From a virus, in IMG/VR virus record IMGVR_UViG_3300046028_006919, positions 1 through 64,000 of that record: a DNA stretch of 64,000 bases; one strand, 5' to 3'. The notes below the pieces were generated by a model, which saw only the letters and a program-made list of their open reading frames with translations, was not told the DNA's origin and did no database searches. Made by a program: the position numbers and the translations under genes. Positions 52,086 through 59,947 of this stretch are shown piece after piece (positions within the stretch are counted from its first letter, which is position 1; each line of letters starts with the position of its first letter).

Positions 52086-52495
52086 TATATTAAATTATTT
52101 GCGTTTAACATCAATTCTAAATAAAACCAATCAACAAATGGTCTTGGTGATAGTTCTTTATCAATTTTCAACGGAACACCAATAGCTATATCATCAATCA
52201 TAAGCTGACCATAAGCTTTAGGACTATCTGTCCATTCATGTTGTGTTGGGTTCGTGTTTATCCCATACAATGGAATATTATTTTTAGCAAACCAATCAAT
52301 AGCGTCTTGAAGACAATCTCTTGGTTTTCCATCTGGATGAATATAAGGTCTATGACTACGCATTGTAAACAATATAAGTTTATGTCCTTTTTCAACCAAT
52401 TTTTTTAAAACGGGTACAGAACCAATGTCTTTCCCAACAAATGGGAAGTCGTGTGTCGTACACGTGCCATCAAAATCCAAAATTATTTCTTTCAT
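52085..52495 (-). CDS. HAD-superfamily hydrolase, 136 aa
   Basis: MKEIILDFDGTCTTHDFPFV gives motif I (D-x-D-G-T), LILFTMRSHRPY motif II (T), YGQLMIDDIAIGVPL motif IV (D-D). Small phage family of predicted nucleotidase/phosphatase. First gene of the operon with Nudix and Smr. Confidence 0.85.
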   Translation of the reverse strand: MKEIILDFDGTCTTHDFPFVGKDIGSVPVLKKLVEKGHKLILFTMRSHRPYIHPDGKPRDCLQDAIDWFAKNNIPLYGINTNPTQHEWTDSPKAYGQLMIDDIAIGVPLKIDKELSPRPFVDWFYLELMLNANNLI

Positions 52496-52498
52496 AAT

Positions 52499-52532
52499 AC
52501 AAAGATACTAACATTATTTAACTTATACAAAT
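52499..52532 (-). promoter_or_regulatory. Promoter of the 52495-51229 operon
   Basis: -33 TTTGTATAAG, -7 TTAGTATCTTTG. Confidence 0.8.
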
Positions 52533-52576
52533 TATTTTAAATTTATTTTTAAAACTTTACTTTTTATTTTTTTTCT

Positions 52577-52597
52577 GTATATTTATTATTATACAAA
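52577..52597 (+). promoter_or_regulatory. TATTTATTATTATA motif of the homing operon
   Basis: GTATATTTATTATTATACAA, about 10 nt before the small RHH gene's ATG. Confidence 0.45.
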
Positions 52598-52606
52598 TAA
52601 ATTAAA

Positions 52607-52759
52607 ATGAAAAAAGAAAAACAAAAAGAAGTTGTGTGGCCAATAAGAATGTCACAAGAACTAAAAGACAAGTTTAAAACTTATTGTGACGATAAGGGTT
52701 ATTCAATGAATAAATTAATAAAAATATTAATAGAAAAAGAAATAAAAAATGAAAAATAA
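52607..52759 (+). CDS. Ribbon-helix-helix-like small regulator, 50 aa
   Basis: MKKEKQKEVVWPIRMSQELK fits an RHH beta strand (VVWPIRM) followed by two helices (SQELKDKFKTYCDDKG; MNKLIKILIEKEI), like Arc/CopG proteins and like small repressors paired with homing endonucleases. It overlaps the next start by 11 nt, so it likely controls or is coupled to the endonuclease. Confidence 0.75.
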   Translation: MKKEKQKEVVWPIRMSQELKDKFKTYCDDKGYSMNKLIKILIEKEIKNEK

Positions 52760-53585
52760 ATGGACACAAGACGAAATTAATTTTTTAATCGAAAATTATC
52801 CTTCATATGGAAAAGAATACTGCGCAAAAAAATTAAATAGAGAAGGTTCGTCAATATTTAAAAAAGCTAGTCGTTTAAAATTAAAAGTTATTTCAGATGT
52901 TAGATTAGCTAATAACATAAAAGCTCAAGTTAAATTTCAAAATGAAAGACCTAATAACGATTTTAATATTAATATTGAACAATTTTTAAATATTCAAAAA
53001 CCAGAAGTTGCATATATTTTAGGGTTCTTATGGGCTGATGGGTATATTATAAGAAATGAAATTAGACTTGAAATCGTTAAAGATGATTTAGACCATATTA
53101 AACCAATACTTGAGTCTATTGGTACTTGGACCTACAGTTATAGAGATAGAAATAGAAATGGTGTTAAAACTAAAACTAGTGGTCGTGCTGTAACATCAAA
53201 TAGAAAACTAAAAGAATTTTTAGCGTGCCATGATTATGATAAAAAATCATATATCTCTGCTGATAAAATACTTTCAAAAATACCTAACGAATTAAAACAT
53301 TATTTCTTTAGAGGTTTTGTGGATGGTGATGGTAATATTTATCCACCTAAAAAACGAATAACTTTAGCTGGGTCATTAAAACAAGATTGGAGTTTCATAT
53401 CTAAAATTTGTGATGAATTAAAAATTAAACATAACATTTATCGTAATAGTAATAAATCGACCAATTCCGTTGTTGAAATTAACGGTATAAATGGTGTTAT
53501 TTTCGGTAATTATATTTTTAAAGGAAATGAATTTGGGTTAAAACGAAAAAGTGATAAGTTTAATAAAATTAAAAAGGACGATTAA
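52749..53585 (+). CDS. LAGLIDADG homing endonuclease, 278 aa
   Basis: Two LAGLIDADG motifs are present: VAYILGFLWADGYII and HYFFRGFVDGDGNIY, each with the acidic residue for DNA cleavage. The N-terminus (KWTQDEINFLIENYPSYGKE) is an SANT/Myb-like DNA-binding module common in phage homing enzymes. Free-standing on the plus strand between two minus-strand genes. Confidence 0.9.
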   Translation: MKNKWTQDEINFLIENYPSYGKEYCAKKLNREGSSIFKKASRLKLKVISDVRLANNIKAQVKFQNERPNNDFNINIEQFLNIQKPEVAYILGFLWADGYIIRNEIRLEIVKDDLDHIKPILESIGTWTYSYRDRNRNGVKTKTSGRAVTSNRKLKEFLACHDYDKKSYISADKILSKIPNELKHYFFRGFVDGDGNIYPPKKRITLAGSLKQDWSFISKICDELKIKHNIYRNSNKSTNSVVEINGINGVIFGNYIFKGNEFGLKRKSDKFNKIKKDD

Positions 53586-53600
53586 TCGTCCTTTTTAATT
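53568..53600. terminator. Bidirectional terminator between converging genes
   Basis: AAAAAGGACGATTAATCGTCCTTTTT is a perfect palindrome with A and T tracts on either side; it can stop the plus-strand homing operon and the minus-strand transcript. Confidence 0.85.
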
Positions 53601-55185
53601 AATACTTAAAAGTAGTAAATTCTCCATTTATAAAATTAATATGCTGGGCACGTCCATCATTGTGGATTATCACGTGGCTTTGAAGCCAAGATGATGGACC
53701 TTGATTATACCCTACTCGTAAACGTGTACTAGTACCAACAGATAATGCTCCGTCTTTTCTTCCAGGAGAATGATAATGCCCAACTACAATTTTGGTATTT
53801 AATTTACGAAATTGTAGTAAACTACCTCTTGACCCATTAGTTCCTATATCACCGTGGGCTCCAAGTTCATAACCTTTAACTTTGTAAGAAGCTGCTCTTC
53901 CAAGTGTTTTGAATTTAGGGAATTTATCATTTATAAGTGTTGGTATAACACCTTTAACATTGTAAGGGTCTCTACCATACTGTTCTAACAAAATATCAGA
54001 ATACTTCATGTACAATCTAGAGTTCTTATATGTAGGTTGTTTTTTCCAATCCTCGTTCTTTAACCATCTATCCAAGAAATCATCGTGATTACTCCTTACA
54101 ATCACCACATTATTAAATTTCTCAAATGGTTCAAGACCAACCATCATAGCGTTGACTTCTTTTTCCAAATCATTGGTACCAGTCATTTCTTTACCATATT
54201 GAATAAATGGGTCTTTCATCTGGTGATGACTAATTGAATCACCGTCAAAAATATCATGTAAAACAACATGTTCTGGTTTTATTTTGTCCAAAAATGATAG
54301 CGTTGTGTCTAACACTTCTTGGTCATGATGACCGTAGTGTATATCACCCAATATAGCAGCAGCTATTGAGTTAATTTGACTTATACCACCATCTTCAACA
54401 CGATAAATTAAATCAGTAAAATTACCTGATTTATCATCGGCAGTTACTTGTCTAACAAAAAATGTTTCATCATCTTTGATTTCGACAATAGCGAAACCAA
54501 ATGTGTGGTGGAACTCTCCTACTTTACCAGCTTTAGCATCAGTGTAGTTCTTCATTGTAACAGCACCAGTGGTAAGCATGATTTTAGGTTTGTTTCCTTC
54601 CAACACAGGAATCATCTCTAGTTGTACCTTCGGACTACCAAAGACACATGAGTTAACCCCGCTAAGGGCTTGCATACCAGTCATTGGATTTACAGCTGTT
54701 GGTTGTACTTTGATATCTGACAAAATAGAAACATACTTGTGTATGTCGTGTCTGTTAGCATCTAAATAAGGTTCAACTTCTTTTTTCCAATGTTCTTCAT
54801 TTTTGTTATTGTTACTCCAGATACTCGTAGGGTTTTTGTAACGCCCAGCGATTACCAAGATTTCAGCATCAATGAATTCACCATAAGCTTCCATGTTTCG
54901 TAACAGTTTCTTATGCACTGGTGTGTTATTTTGTGCCCAACTAATAATGAACCTTTTCTTTTCATCACTATGTTGTTTTGTTTTGGCTTTGATGTACTGC
55001 TCTGGTTCAACTTCTTGTTTTTCTTTAAAACCAAGTTTTTCAGAACACCATTTTCTGACAGTACGTTCAGACTTACCGAAAAGGTTTACCAATAAACTCA
55101 TTCGTTCATCCCAAGACATGTCTTTGTTTAAGTAGATTTCTTTAGCTTCTTGAATGCGTTCATCCGTTAATTCATTAAATTTCAT
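53599..55185 (-). CDS. Metallophosphoesterase with HTH, T5 A1-like, 528 aa
   Basis: An N-terminal HTH (LVNLFGKSERTVRKWCSEKL) precedes a phosphoesterase domain in the C-terminal half: LGDIHYGHHD (about 284), HDIFDGDSISHH (about 310), VRSNHDDFLDRW (about 360), GAHGDIGTNGSRG (about 437) and VGHYHSPGRKDG (about 462). Metal ligands are complete. The layout resembles T5 pre-early protein A1-like proteins of large phages, which have been linked to host DNA destruction, but this link is by pattern only. Confidence 0.75.
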   Translation of the reverse strand: MKFNELTDERIQEAKEIYLNKDMSWDERMSLLVNLFGKSERTVRKWCSEKLGFKEKQEVEPEQYIKAKTKQHSDEKKRFIISWAQNNTPVHKKLLRNMEAYGEFIDAEILVIAGRYKNPTSIWSNNNKNEEHWKKEVEPYLDANRHDIHKYVSILSDIKVQPTAVNPMTGMQALSGVNSCVFGSPKVQLEMIPVLEGNKPKIMLTTGAVTMKNYTDAKAGKVGEFHHTFGFAIVEIKDDETFFVRQVTADDKSGNFTDLIYRVEDGGISQINSIAAAILGDIHYGHHDQEVLDTTLSFLDKIKPEHVVLHDIFDGDSISHHQMKDPFIQYGKEMTGTNDLEKEVNAMMVGLEPFEKFNNVVIVRSNHDDFLDRWLKNEDWKKQPTYKNSRLYMKYSDILLEQYGRDPYNVKGVIPTLINDKFPKFKTLGRAASYKVKGYELGAHGDIGTNGSRGSLLQFRKLNTKIVVGHYHSPGRKDGALSVGTSTRLRVGYNQGPSSWLQSHVIIHNDGRAQHINFINGEFTTFKY

Positions 55186-55217
55186 TTAAAATTATTTATT
55201 CTCTTGTTATGTTTTCA

Positions 55218-55250
55218 ACAAATATACACATAAAATGTTAATTATACAAT
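55218..55250 (-). promoter_or_regulatory. Promoter of the 53599-55185 gene
   Basis: -33 TTGTATAATT, -7 TGTATATTTG. Confidence 0.7.
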
Positions 55251-56066
55251 ATTATCCTCAATAATTTGAATTACTGGAATCAAATTATACAAATATTCTT
55301 TTTCTTGCGTAAAAATTGGTATGTTGTAGTCTGGCAACCACTTGCTTCTTTGAACTGGTTCACCGTTTTGACCGTCAACCCAAATGGTTTGTTTCTTTAT
55401 AACAACACCTCTTTTGTATTTAACTTTGTAATCGTCCCAGTTGATACCTTTCTCTTTGAAAAGCATTTCTTGTTTTTCACTACCAGATAACCCATGTAAT
55501 TGGAAATGACTGAAATTAGCACTAGCAGCCATACTAACACTATTTCTAGTACAATCTTGTTGTCTCCAAAGGAAATAGTTAGAAACTTCTCTAAAGTCTG
55601 GAATAACAAACACCCTTGAATCGAACACAGCGTCAATCTCAGCAAAATCTCCACGAGTAATTTTTTCAAACAATTCTTCTGGGTTATATTTGAACGACCC
55701 CAACAATCTAAGCATTGTCTTGTTAAATGCTGCTGTAACTTTTGAAGCTGAAATGCTACATAGCTTTTGTACTTTACCATCAAACGGCAATTCAGCATCA
55801 ATATTCTCAATAGTAGAGAACACAAGGCTAATCTCGTCTGATTGCGTATAAGCAAATAACGGATTCAAATATTTACATAGTTCAACAGTAGCGGCATCCA
55901 TCACGTTGGATAGAATATCATCAAATGGTTTGTCAAACATTGTTGTATATTTGCTAAACCCTTTACCATCAAGTCTTATGATAACATAAGACCTATTCGG
56001 AATTTTAAAATTATAGCAATTTTCGTATTCTTTCATACGGTCGCTAAAACTAGTGTTTTTTGCCAT
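55242..56066 (-). CDS. Thg1-like 3'-5' RNA polymerase (tRNA 5'-end repair), 274 aa
   Basis: VIIRLDGKGFSKYTTMFDKP has the first Asp and Gly-Lys-Gly-Phe of the palm; FAYTQSDEISLVF has the second metal Asp-Glu pair; VFDSRVFVIPDFREVSNYFL and WRQQDCTRNSVSMAASANFS are the Thg1 signature R-x6-N and Q-x2-C-x-R-N-S. Thg1-like proteins add nucleotides to RNA 5' ends in the reverse (3'-5') direction, repairing 5'-truncated tRNAs. In this phage it could act on the aberrant tRNA-like RNAs or on host tRNAs cut by defence nucleases (inference). Confidence 0.92.
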   Translation of the reverse strand: MAKNTSFSDRMKEYENCYNFKIPNRSYVIIRLDGKGFSKYTTMFDKPFDDILSNVMDAATVELCKYLNPLFAYTQSDEISLVFSTIENIDAELPFDGKVQKLCSISASKVTAAFNKTMLRLLGSFKYNPEELFEKITRGDFAEIDAVFDSRVFVIPDFREVSNYFLWRQQDCTRNSVSMAASANFSHFQLHGLSGSEKQEMLFKEKGINWDDYKVKYKRGVVIKKQTIWVDGQNGEPVQRSKWLPDYNIPIFTQEKEYLYNLIPVIQIIEDNIV

Positions 56067-56079
56067 TTTTTTTTATTAT

Positions 56080-57063
56080 TTAAAATCTAGCTTTTTTAAG
56101 TCCTTCGTAGCTTGATTGACTGTTGATTGCTACAACAGCGTATCCAATTTGTGTTGCGACTGAAATTGATTTAATTTTACTCATACCAAAACCAATTGGA
56201 CCAGTACCCTTATCCAAAGAATCACTAATAACCAATTCGGTAAGAACTGATTTCTCAATACGACCCAATGCTGGCCCAGACAACACACCGTGGCTAATAA
56301 TCGCTCTTACACTGTTAGCACCAGCTTCCATGACAACCTCAGCCGCTTTACATAGTGTACCAGCGGTATCAACCATATCATCTAAGATGATAACGTCTTT
56401 GCCAGTTACATCACCAATGATAATCATTTCATCGATTACATTGGCTTGTTTACGCGTTTTATCCAACATAACGTAATTGATTGAAATATCGTGATACTTG
56501 GCTAGTTGGTCTTTCATACGTTTAACTCTTTTTCCAGAACCAGCATCAGGCCCGCACAATATTGTGTTTTCGTTGTAGATACTAGCAATGTAGTTATCGA
56601 ATACGTTTTTACCTTCCAAGTGTGTTACTGGAATATTGAAGAACCCTTGGATTTGGTCTGCGTGTAAATCAAACGTAATAACACCAGTAGCCCCACGATT
56701 TTCAATCATTTCAACCATCACCTTCGCACCGATTGGTCCACGTGATTGGTCTTTTTTGTCTTGACGAGCATAAGGGAAATAAGGTAAAATAGCAACAATT
56801 TCTTTAGCAGCAGCACGTTTGGCTGCATCTATAGCTAAATTTAACTTGATGATTTCATCAGAGTTATTTGGGCTAGTTAACAAATAAACTCTTTTACCTC
56901 TAATCGAATTTGTAAAGTCAACACATAATTCACCATCGGAAAATTTCTGTGAGTTGACAGTATCAATAACAATTGGGTCTTTTTTTATTTGTTTGATTGA
57001 GTTAAGGATAGCTTGGGCCAAATCTTGTCGACCATCAATTGCTATAAGGACTGATTCTAACAT
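56080..57063 (-). CDS. prs: Ribose-phosphate pyrophosphokinase (Prs) family; possible ADP-ribose-PP synthase
   Basis: 327 aa. FSDGELCVDFTNSIRGKRVY, LPYFPYARQDKKDQSRGPIG (ATP-binding loop), TFDLHADQIQGFF and the PRPP loop VIILDDMVDTAGTLCKAAEV are intact. Canonical Prs makes PRPP. In the published NARP1 phage system, a Prs-like enzyme (Adps) makes ADP-ribose pyrophosphate and a Nampt-like partner (Namat) joins it to nicotinamide, rebuilding NAD+. The Nampt-like gene lies at 62.1-63.6 kb. Which reaction applies cannot be decided from the motifs I can see. Confidence 0.92.
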   Translation of the reverse strand: MLESVLIAIDGRQDLAQAILNSIKQIKKDPIVIDTVNSQKFSDGELCVDFTNSIRGKRVYLLTSPNNSDEIIKLNLAIDAAKRAAAKEIVAILPYFPYARQDKKDQSRGPIGAKVMVEMIENRGATGVITFDLHADQIQGFFNIPVTHLEGKNVFDNYIASIYNENTILCGPDAGSGKRVKRMKDQLAKYHDISINYVMLDKTRKQANVIDEMIIIGDVTGKDVIILDDMVDTAGTLCKAAEVVMEAGANSVRAIISHGVLSGPALGRIEKSVLTELVISDSLDKGTGPIGFGMSKIKSISVATQIGYAVVAINSQSSYEGLKKARF

Positions 57064-57078
57064 ATCTTGTAATTTTTA

Positions 57079-57112
57079 ACAAAGATACAAAATAAAAAAT
57101 GAATAACCAAAT
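57079..57112 (-). promoter_or_regulatory. Promoter of prs
   Basis: -33 TTTGGTTATT, -7 TTGTATCTTTG. It lies in the terminator hairpin of the upstream gene. Confidence 0.75.
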
Positions 57113-57126
57113 GGTTATTCATCTTT
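57095..57126 (-). terminator. Terminator of the 57115-57288 gene
   Basis: GATGAATAACC/GGTTATTCATT stem and six T, overlapping the stop codon. Confidence 0.8.
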
Positions 57127-57288
57127 TTTTAATTTTTTGCTCAACCAATAGGCTCCATAGGCTATTGCAGCTGCTATGGCTATGTATTTCACAAGGTGAA
57201 CAAAGATAACCACACCAACAAATACCATCTTGAATATGATTATAGCTAGCAAAGCTGCTAGGAAAAATAAGATTATTTTAAGTTTCAT
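57115..57288 (-). CDS. Small membrane protein, 57 aa
   Basis: MKLKIILFFLAALLAIIIFK and VFVGVVIFVHLVKYIAIAAA give two to three membrane segments, with a basic end KKLKKDE. Not recognised. Confidence 0.65.
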   Translation of the reverse strand: MKLKIILFFLAALLAIIIFKMVFVGVVIFVHLVKYIAIAAAIAYGAYWLSKKLKKDE

Positions 57289-57302
57289 ATATTTATTTTT
57301 TT

Positions 57303-57662
57303 TTAGTTAATTTTTTTCCACACTCTATCATGCCATTTTGTTTTATATAACCCCAACTCGTAGTTTCCATTGTACAAAACAATATCCAACGCTGTTGGAA
57401 GTTCATTGTATAAATTATCCCACTCGGCTTTTTGTTCATCTGTATATTCAATTGTTTCTTCGGTGTTAAATGGGTTAAAGTTGGTTGGTTTACCATTTAA
57501 TATAACATCAATCGCCTCATACAGATTATCTTCACCAAATGGTGGGATATAATCATCACCATCGTTATGCATGTTTACTATAAAACCACCCTTCATACCC
57601 CATCGCAAGTTCTTCAACAGTTTTACATGTTCTTCTTTTAATTCAAATTTAATTACACTCAT
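57303..57662 (-). CDS. Hypothetical protein, 119 aa
   Basis: MSVIKFELKEEHVKLLKNLR; alpha/beta pattern with GEDNLYEAIDVILNGKPTNF. Its start overlaps the Sir2 stop by 1 nt, so it is in the Sir2 operon. Not recognised. Confidence 0.75.
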   Translation of the reverse strand: MSVIKFELKEEHVKLLKNLRWGMKGGFIVNMHNDGDDYIPPFGEDNLYEAIDVILNGKPTNFNPFNTEETIEYTDEQKAEWDNLYNELPTALDIVLYNGNYELGLYKTKWHDRVWKKIN

Positions 57663-58414
57663 TATTCGTCATTTTTATTATCTCCAACGGCTTGTACCAT
57701 TAGATTATTTACTAGTTCTGTAACACCTTCAACGGCACCTTTTTTGATGTATGTGATGTCTAATTCTGGGTATTCTAACCCCAAAGACTTTGTAGGTTCT
57801 GGGTCAACGAAATAAATTGGTATGTTTTTTTTGCATTTACTAAAAAACTCATAAGTATAACCAATATTCATACTAGTACCTATCACAATTATAATGTCAG
57901 CTTCTATAAACGCTTCCAAGGCGTTATAAAAGAAGAATGGATACTCACCAAACCAAACAATGTGTGGTCTTAACTGTGCACCATACTCTTCGTCTTTATC
58001 CCCCATATTTATATCGTTATAACCAATATCATAAACAGTTTGAGTTGCAACTAGGTTTGGGTTGTTCATACCAAAACATGTTCTTGCTTTGGTCAACTCA
58101 CCATGCAAATGGATTATATTAGTTGAACCAGCTCTTTCCAATAAATCATCTACGTTTTGTGTAATGTGTATTACATCATATTTTGATTCAAGTGTGACCA
58201 ATGCATTGTGAGCATCATTAGGTTGAACAGTTGGGAGTTGTCTACGTCTAGCATTGTAAAAATCCAACACCTGAGAGCGGTCTTTTCTCCAACCTTCTGG
58301 AGTAGCTACTTCATCAATCTTGAAATTTTCCCATAATCCATTAGAATCTCTAAAAGTGTCAATACCAGATTCTTTACTAACACCAGCACCAGTAAATATT
58401 ACTATTTTTTTCAT
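57662..58414 (-). CDS. Sir2-family NAD-dependent deacylase (CobB/SIRT5-like), 250 aa
   Basis: GAGVSKESGIDTFRDSNGLW (NAD-binding), TQNVDDLLERAG and HLHGEL (catalytic His), ADIIIVIGTSMNIGYTYEF are intact. FYNARRRQL contains the Y-x2-R acyl-specificity motif of SIRT5/CobB. The zinc-binding cysteines are not visible; only one Cys (TKARTCFG) remains, so the zinc module is degenerate or replaced. Possible roles: reversal of host acylation or NAD-linked signalling. Surrounded by other NAD/ADP-ribose genes. Confidence 0.9.
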   Translation of the reverse strand: MKKIVIFTGAGVSKESGIDTFRDSNGLWENFKIDEVATPEGWRKDRSQVLDFYNARRRQLPTVQPNDAHNALVTLESKYDVIHITQNVDDLLERAGSTNIIHLHGELTKARTCFGMNNPNLVATQTVYDIGYNDINMGDKDEEYGAQLRPHIVWFGEYPFFFYNALEAFIEADIIIVIGTSMNIGYTYEFFSKCKKNIPIYFVDPEPTKSLGLEYPELDITYIKKGAVEGVTELVNNLMVQAVGDNKNDE

Positions 58415-58713
58415 TATCTACCGCTTATTAACTTTAAGATTTGAACTAAGATTTTTAACATGATGAAAAACCCACCAACAAATCCGAAATTATACCAAGC
58501 ACCATTGTTATGTATCGCATATACAGCAATATCATCCCAGATAAGACTACCAATAAAGCTTGGAAACATTATCATACCGTGCCAAGTCCCACCCCAAAAA
58601 CCATATATTTGTTCGTTAGGGTTGGTAAACGTAACATGTGCAACATCAGCACAGCTTATAGTCAACATTGCAACCAGCAACACTAACAAAATTGTAAATA
58701 TTCTATTTTTCAT
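58414..58713 (-). CDS. Lipoprotein-like membrane protein, 99 aa
   Basis: Start MKNRIFTILLVLLVAMLTIS then C (lipobox LTISC). A Trp/Gly-rich middle (FWGGTWHGMIMFPSFIGSLI) and a C-terminal membrane segment (FVGGFFIMLKILVQILKL). Longer upstream frame is less likely. Confidence 0.7.
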   Translation of the reverse strand: MKNRIFTILLVLLVAMLTISCADVAHVTFTNPNEQIYGFWGGTWHGMIMFPSFIGSLIWDDIAVYAIHNNGAWYNFGFVGGFFIMLKILVQILKLISGR

Positions 58714-58723
58714 TTGTATTTTA

Positions 58724-59167
58724 TTATTTATTCTCGCCATAATGGTTCAACATCAAATCATAAACCTCTTGCCATTCTGTTTCTGGGTTGAACCCAGCTT
58801 TGTCTTCAAACAAAACATTCATATAAGGTTTTTTATTGTAATTCCCATAACCGTTTGGGTCAGTGGGAACCTCTGGGTTCTCATTTACATATTTGAAATG
58901 AATATCGTTATCAACGAACAATTTTTGATACTCAACTATTTCATGTGGGTGAGAACACGTATACAAGAACATAACAACTTCTGATATCTTACCCAATAAT
59001 TGTAATGTTTCTTTTGCCATCGGATAAAACTCGTCAGGCGTGTTACCGTATTGGTAATTGGGTTTAAGTATGGTACCATGGATATCAAACGCCCAAAACG
59101 TTCTATCCCAATTTCTTTTTTCTTTCAGTTCGAAATGATTAATTTCTATTGCTCTTTTTACACTCAT
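58724..59167 (-). CDS. HAD-superfamily protein, 147 aa
   Basis: RTFWAFDIHGTILKPNYQYG supplies motif I (F-D-x-H-G-T), VVMFLYTCSHPHEIVEYQKL a motif II-like T, and YMNVLFEDKAGFNPETEWQE a late acidic motif. A phage HAD variant; substrate unknown. It overlaps its upstream neighbour by 4 nt. Confidence 0.8.
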   Translation of the reverse strand: MSVKRAIEINHFELKEKRNWDRTFWAFDIHGTILKPNYQYGNTPDEFYPMAKETLQLLGKISEVVMFLYTCSHPHEIVEYQKLFVDNDIHFKYVNENPEVPTDPNGYGNYNKKPYMNVLFEDKAGFNPETEWQEVYDLMLNHYGENK

Positions 59168-59343
59168 TGGAAAATTTTATTATAATCTAACACTTTCATC
59201 GAATAATAGGTATTACCTTGTTTAAAGAAAACCGTATTACCAAACTGTGATTTATTTACTGGTGACCATTTTTTAACAACACTGATAGCTATGTTTATTT
59301 CACCTTCGTTGGCAACACCAACTTTAACTGTTTCTTCAGCCAT
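59164..59343 (-). CDS. Hypothetical protein, 59 aa
   Basis: MAEETVKVGVANEGEINIAI ... KIFQ then TGA, which overlaps the next ATG. Beta-rich, single small domain. Not recognised. Confidence 0.7.
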   Translation of the reverse strand: MAEETVKVGVANEGEINIAISVVKKWSPVNKSQFGNTVFFKQGNTYYSMKVLDYNKIFQ

Positions 59344-59344
59344 T

Positions 59345-59911
59345 TTAAATATTTAAAAAACTTATTATCTTTTCTTTGACACCAGATTGTTTGATACCTT
59401 CGTATAGTCTTGGTGTGTGAACAAAATTCGTTAAACCACCGTTTGTTTCGCCGTCTATGTTTATGTATTCACCTAGTTGCATATCATCAACAGCTACCCA
59501 AGCATCAACTGAGTTATTCTTTAACCAATGGTTGATTTCAAGGATTCTAGCACGTTCATACCATCCTTTATAGTGGAATAAAACCTCACTATATTCGTCA
59601 AAATCCTTAAGATTTGGTGTTAGCGCTATGGGTTTTTTAATAATACCTTGCAACCCATAAAACTCACCTAACTCTTCAAGATTAGCCCATCTCTTCCAAT
59701 CAGACGAAACAACAATCTCAGCACCAGTTTCTTCTAGGATTTCATTAAGAACCTTGATTGCTTTAGAATTGAAATTGTCGAATCGTTCTATGACTGGTAT
59801 AGACCCGTCAGCTATTGTTTGTCCGACACTTCTGTTTTGTTTCTTGAATCTGCTACCAAATTCACTACCCAAACAAATTACGCCGTCATGGTCTAAAAAT
59901 AATGCTTTCAT
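59345..59911 (-). CDS. HAD_SAK_2-like (RNA-repair-associated HAD), 188 aa
   Basis: MKALFLDHDGVICLGSEFGS is motif I; ETGAEIVVSSDWKRWANLEE is the V-S-S-D-W variant of motif II typical of the HAD group found in Swiss-army-knife RNA-repair proteins; RARILEINHWLKNN and AWVAVDDMQLGEYI match the late region. Likely a nucleic-acid-end or nucleotide phosphatase. First gene of the 59911-57303 run. Confidence 0.8.
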   Translation of the reverse strand: MKALFLDHDGVICLGSEFGSRFKKQNRSVGQTIADGSIPVIERFDNFNSKAIKVLNEILEETGAEIVVSSDWKRWANLEELGEFYGLQGIIKKPIALTPNLKDFDEYSEVLFHYKGWYERARILEINHWLKNNSVDAWVAVDDMQLGEYINIDGETNGGLTNFVHTPRLYEGIKQSGVKEKIISFLNI

Positions 59912-59913
59912 AT

Positions 59914-59947
59914 TACAAAGATACGAATTTATTTTGAAAAATCAAAT
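59914..59947 (-). promoter_or_regulatory. Promoter of the 59911 operon
   Basis: -33 TTTGATTTTT, -7 CGTATCTTTG. Confidence 0.75.

Noticed and set aside
40470-57063. Bacterial chromosome rather than phage (RpoD-like, SmpB, RNase R, IF-3, Prs)
   Set aside because: These housekeeping-like genes are interleaved with homing endonucleases, phage-only families and many tiny genes, with no host operon context (no ribosomal proteins next to infC, no host neighbours of prs).
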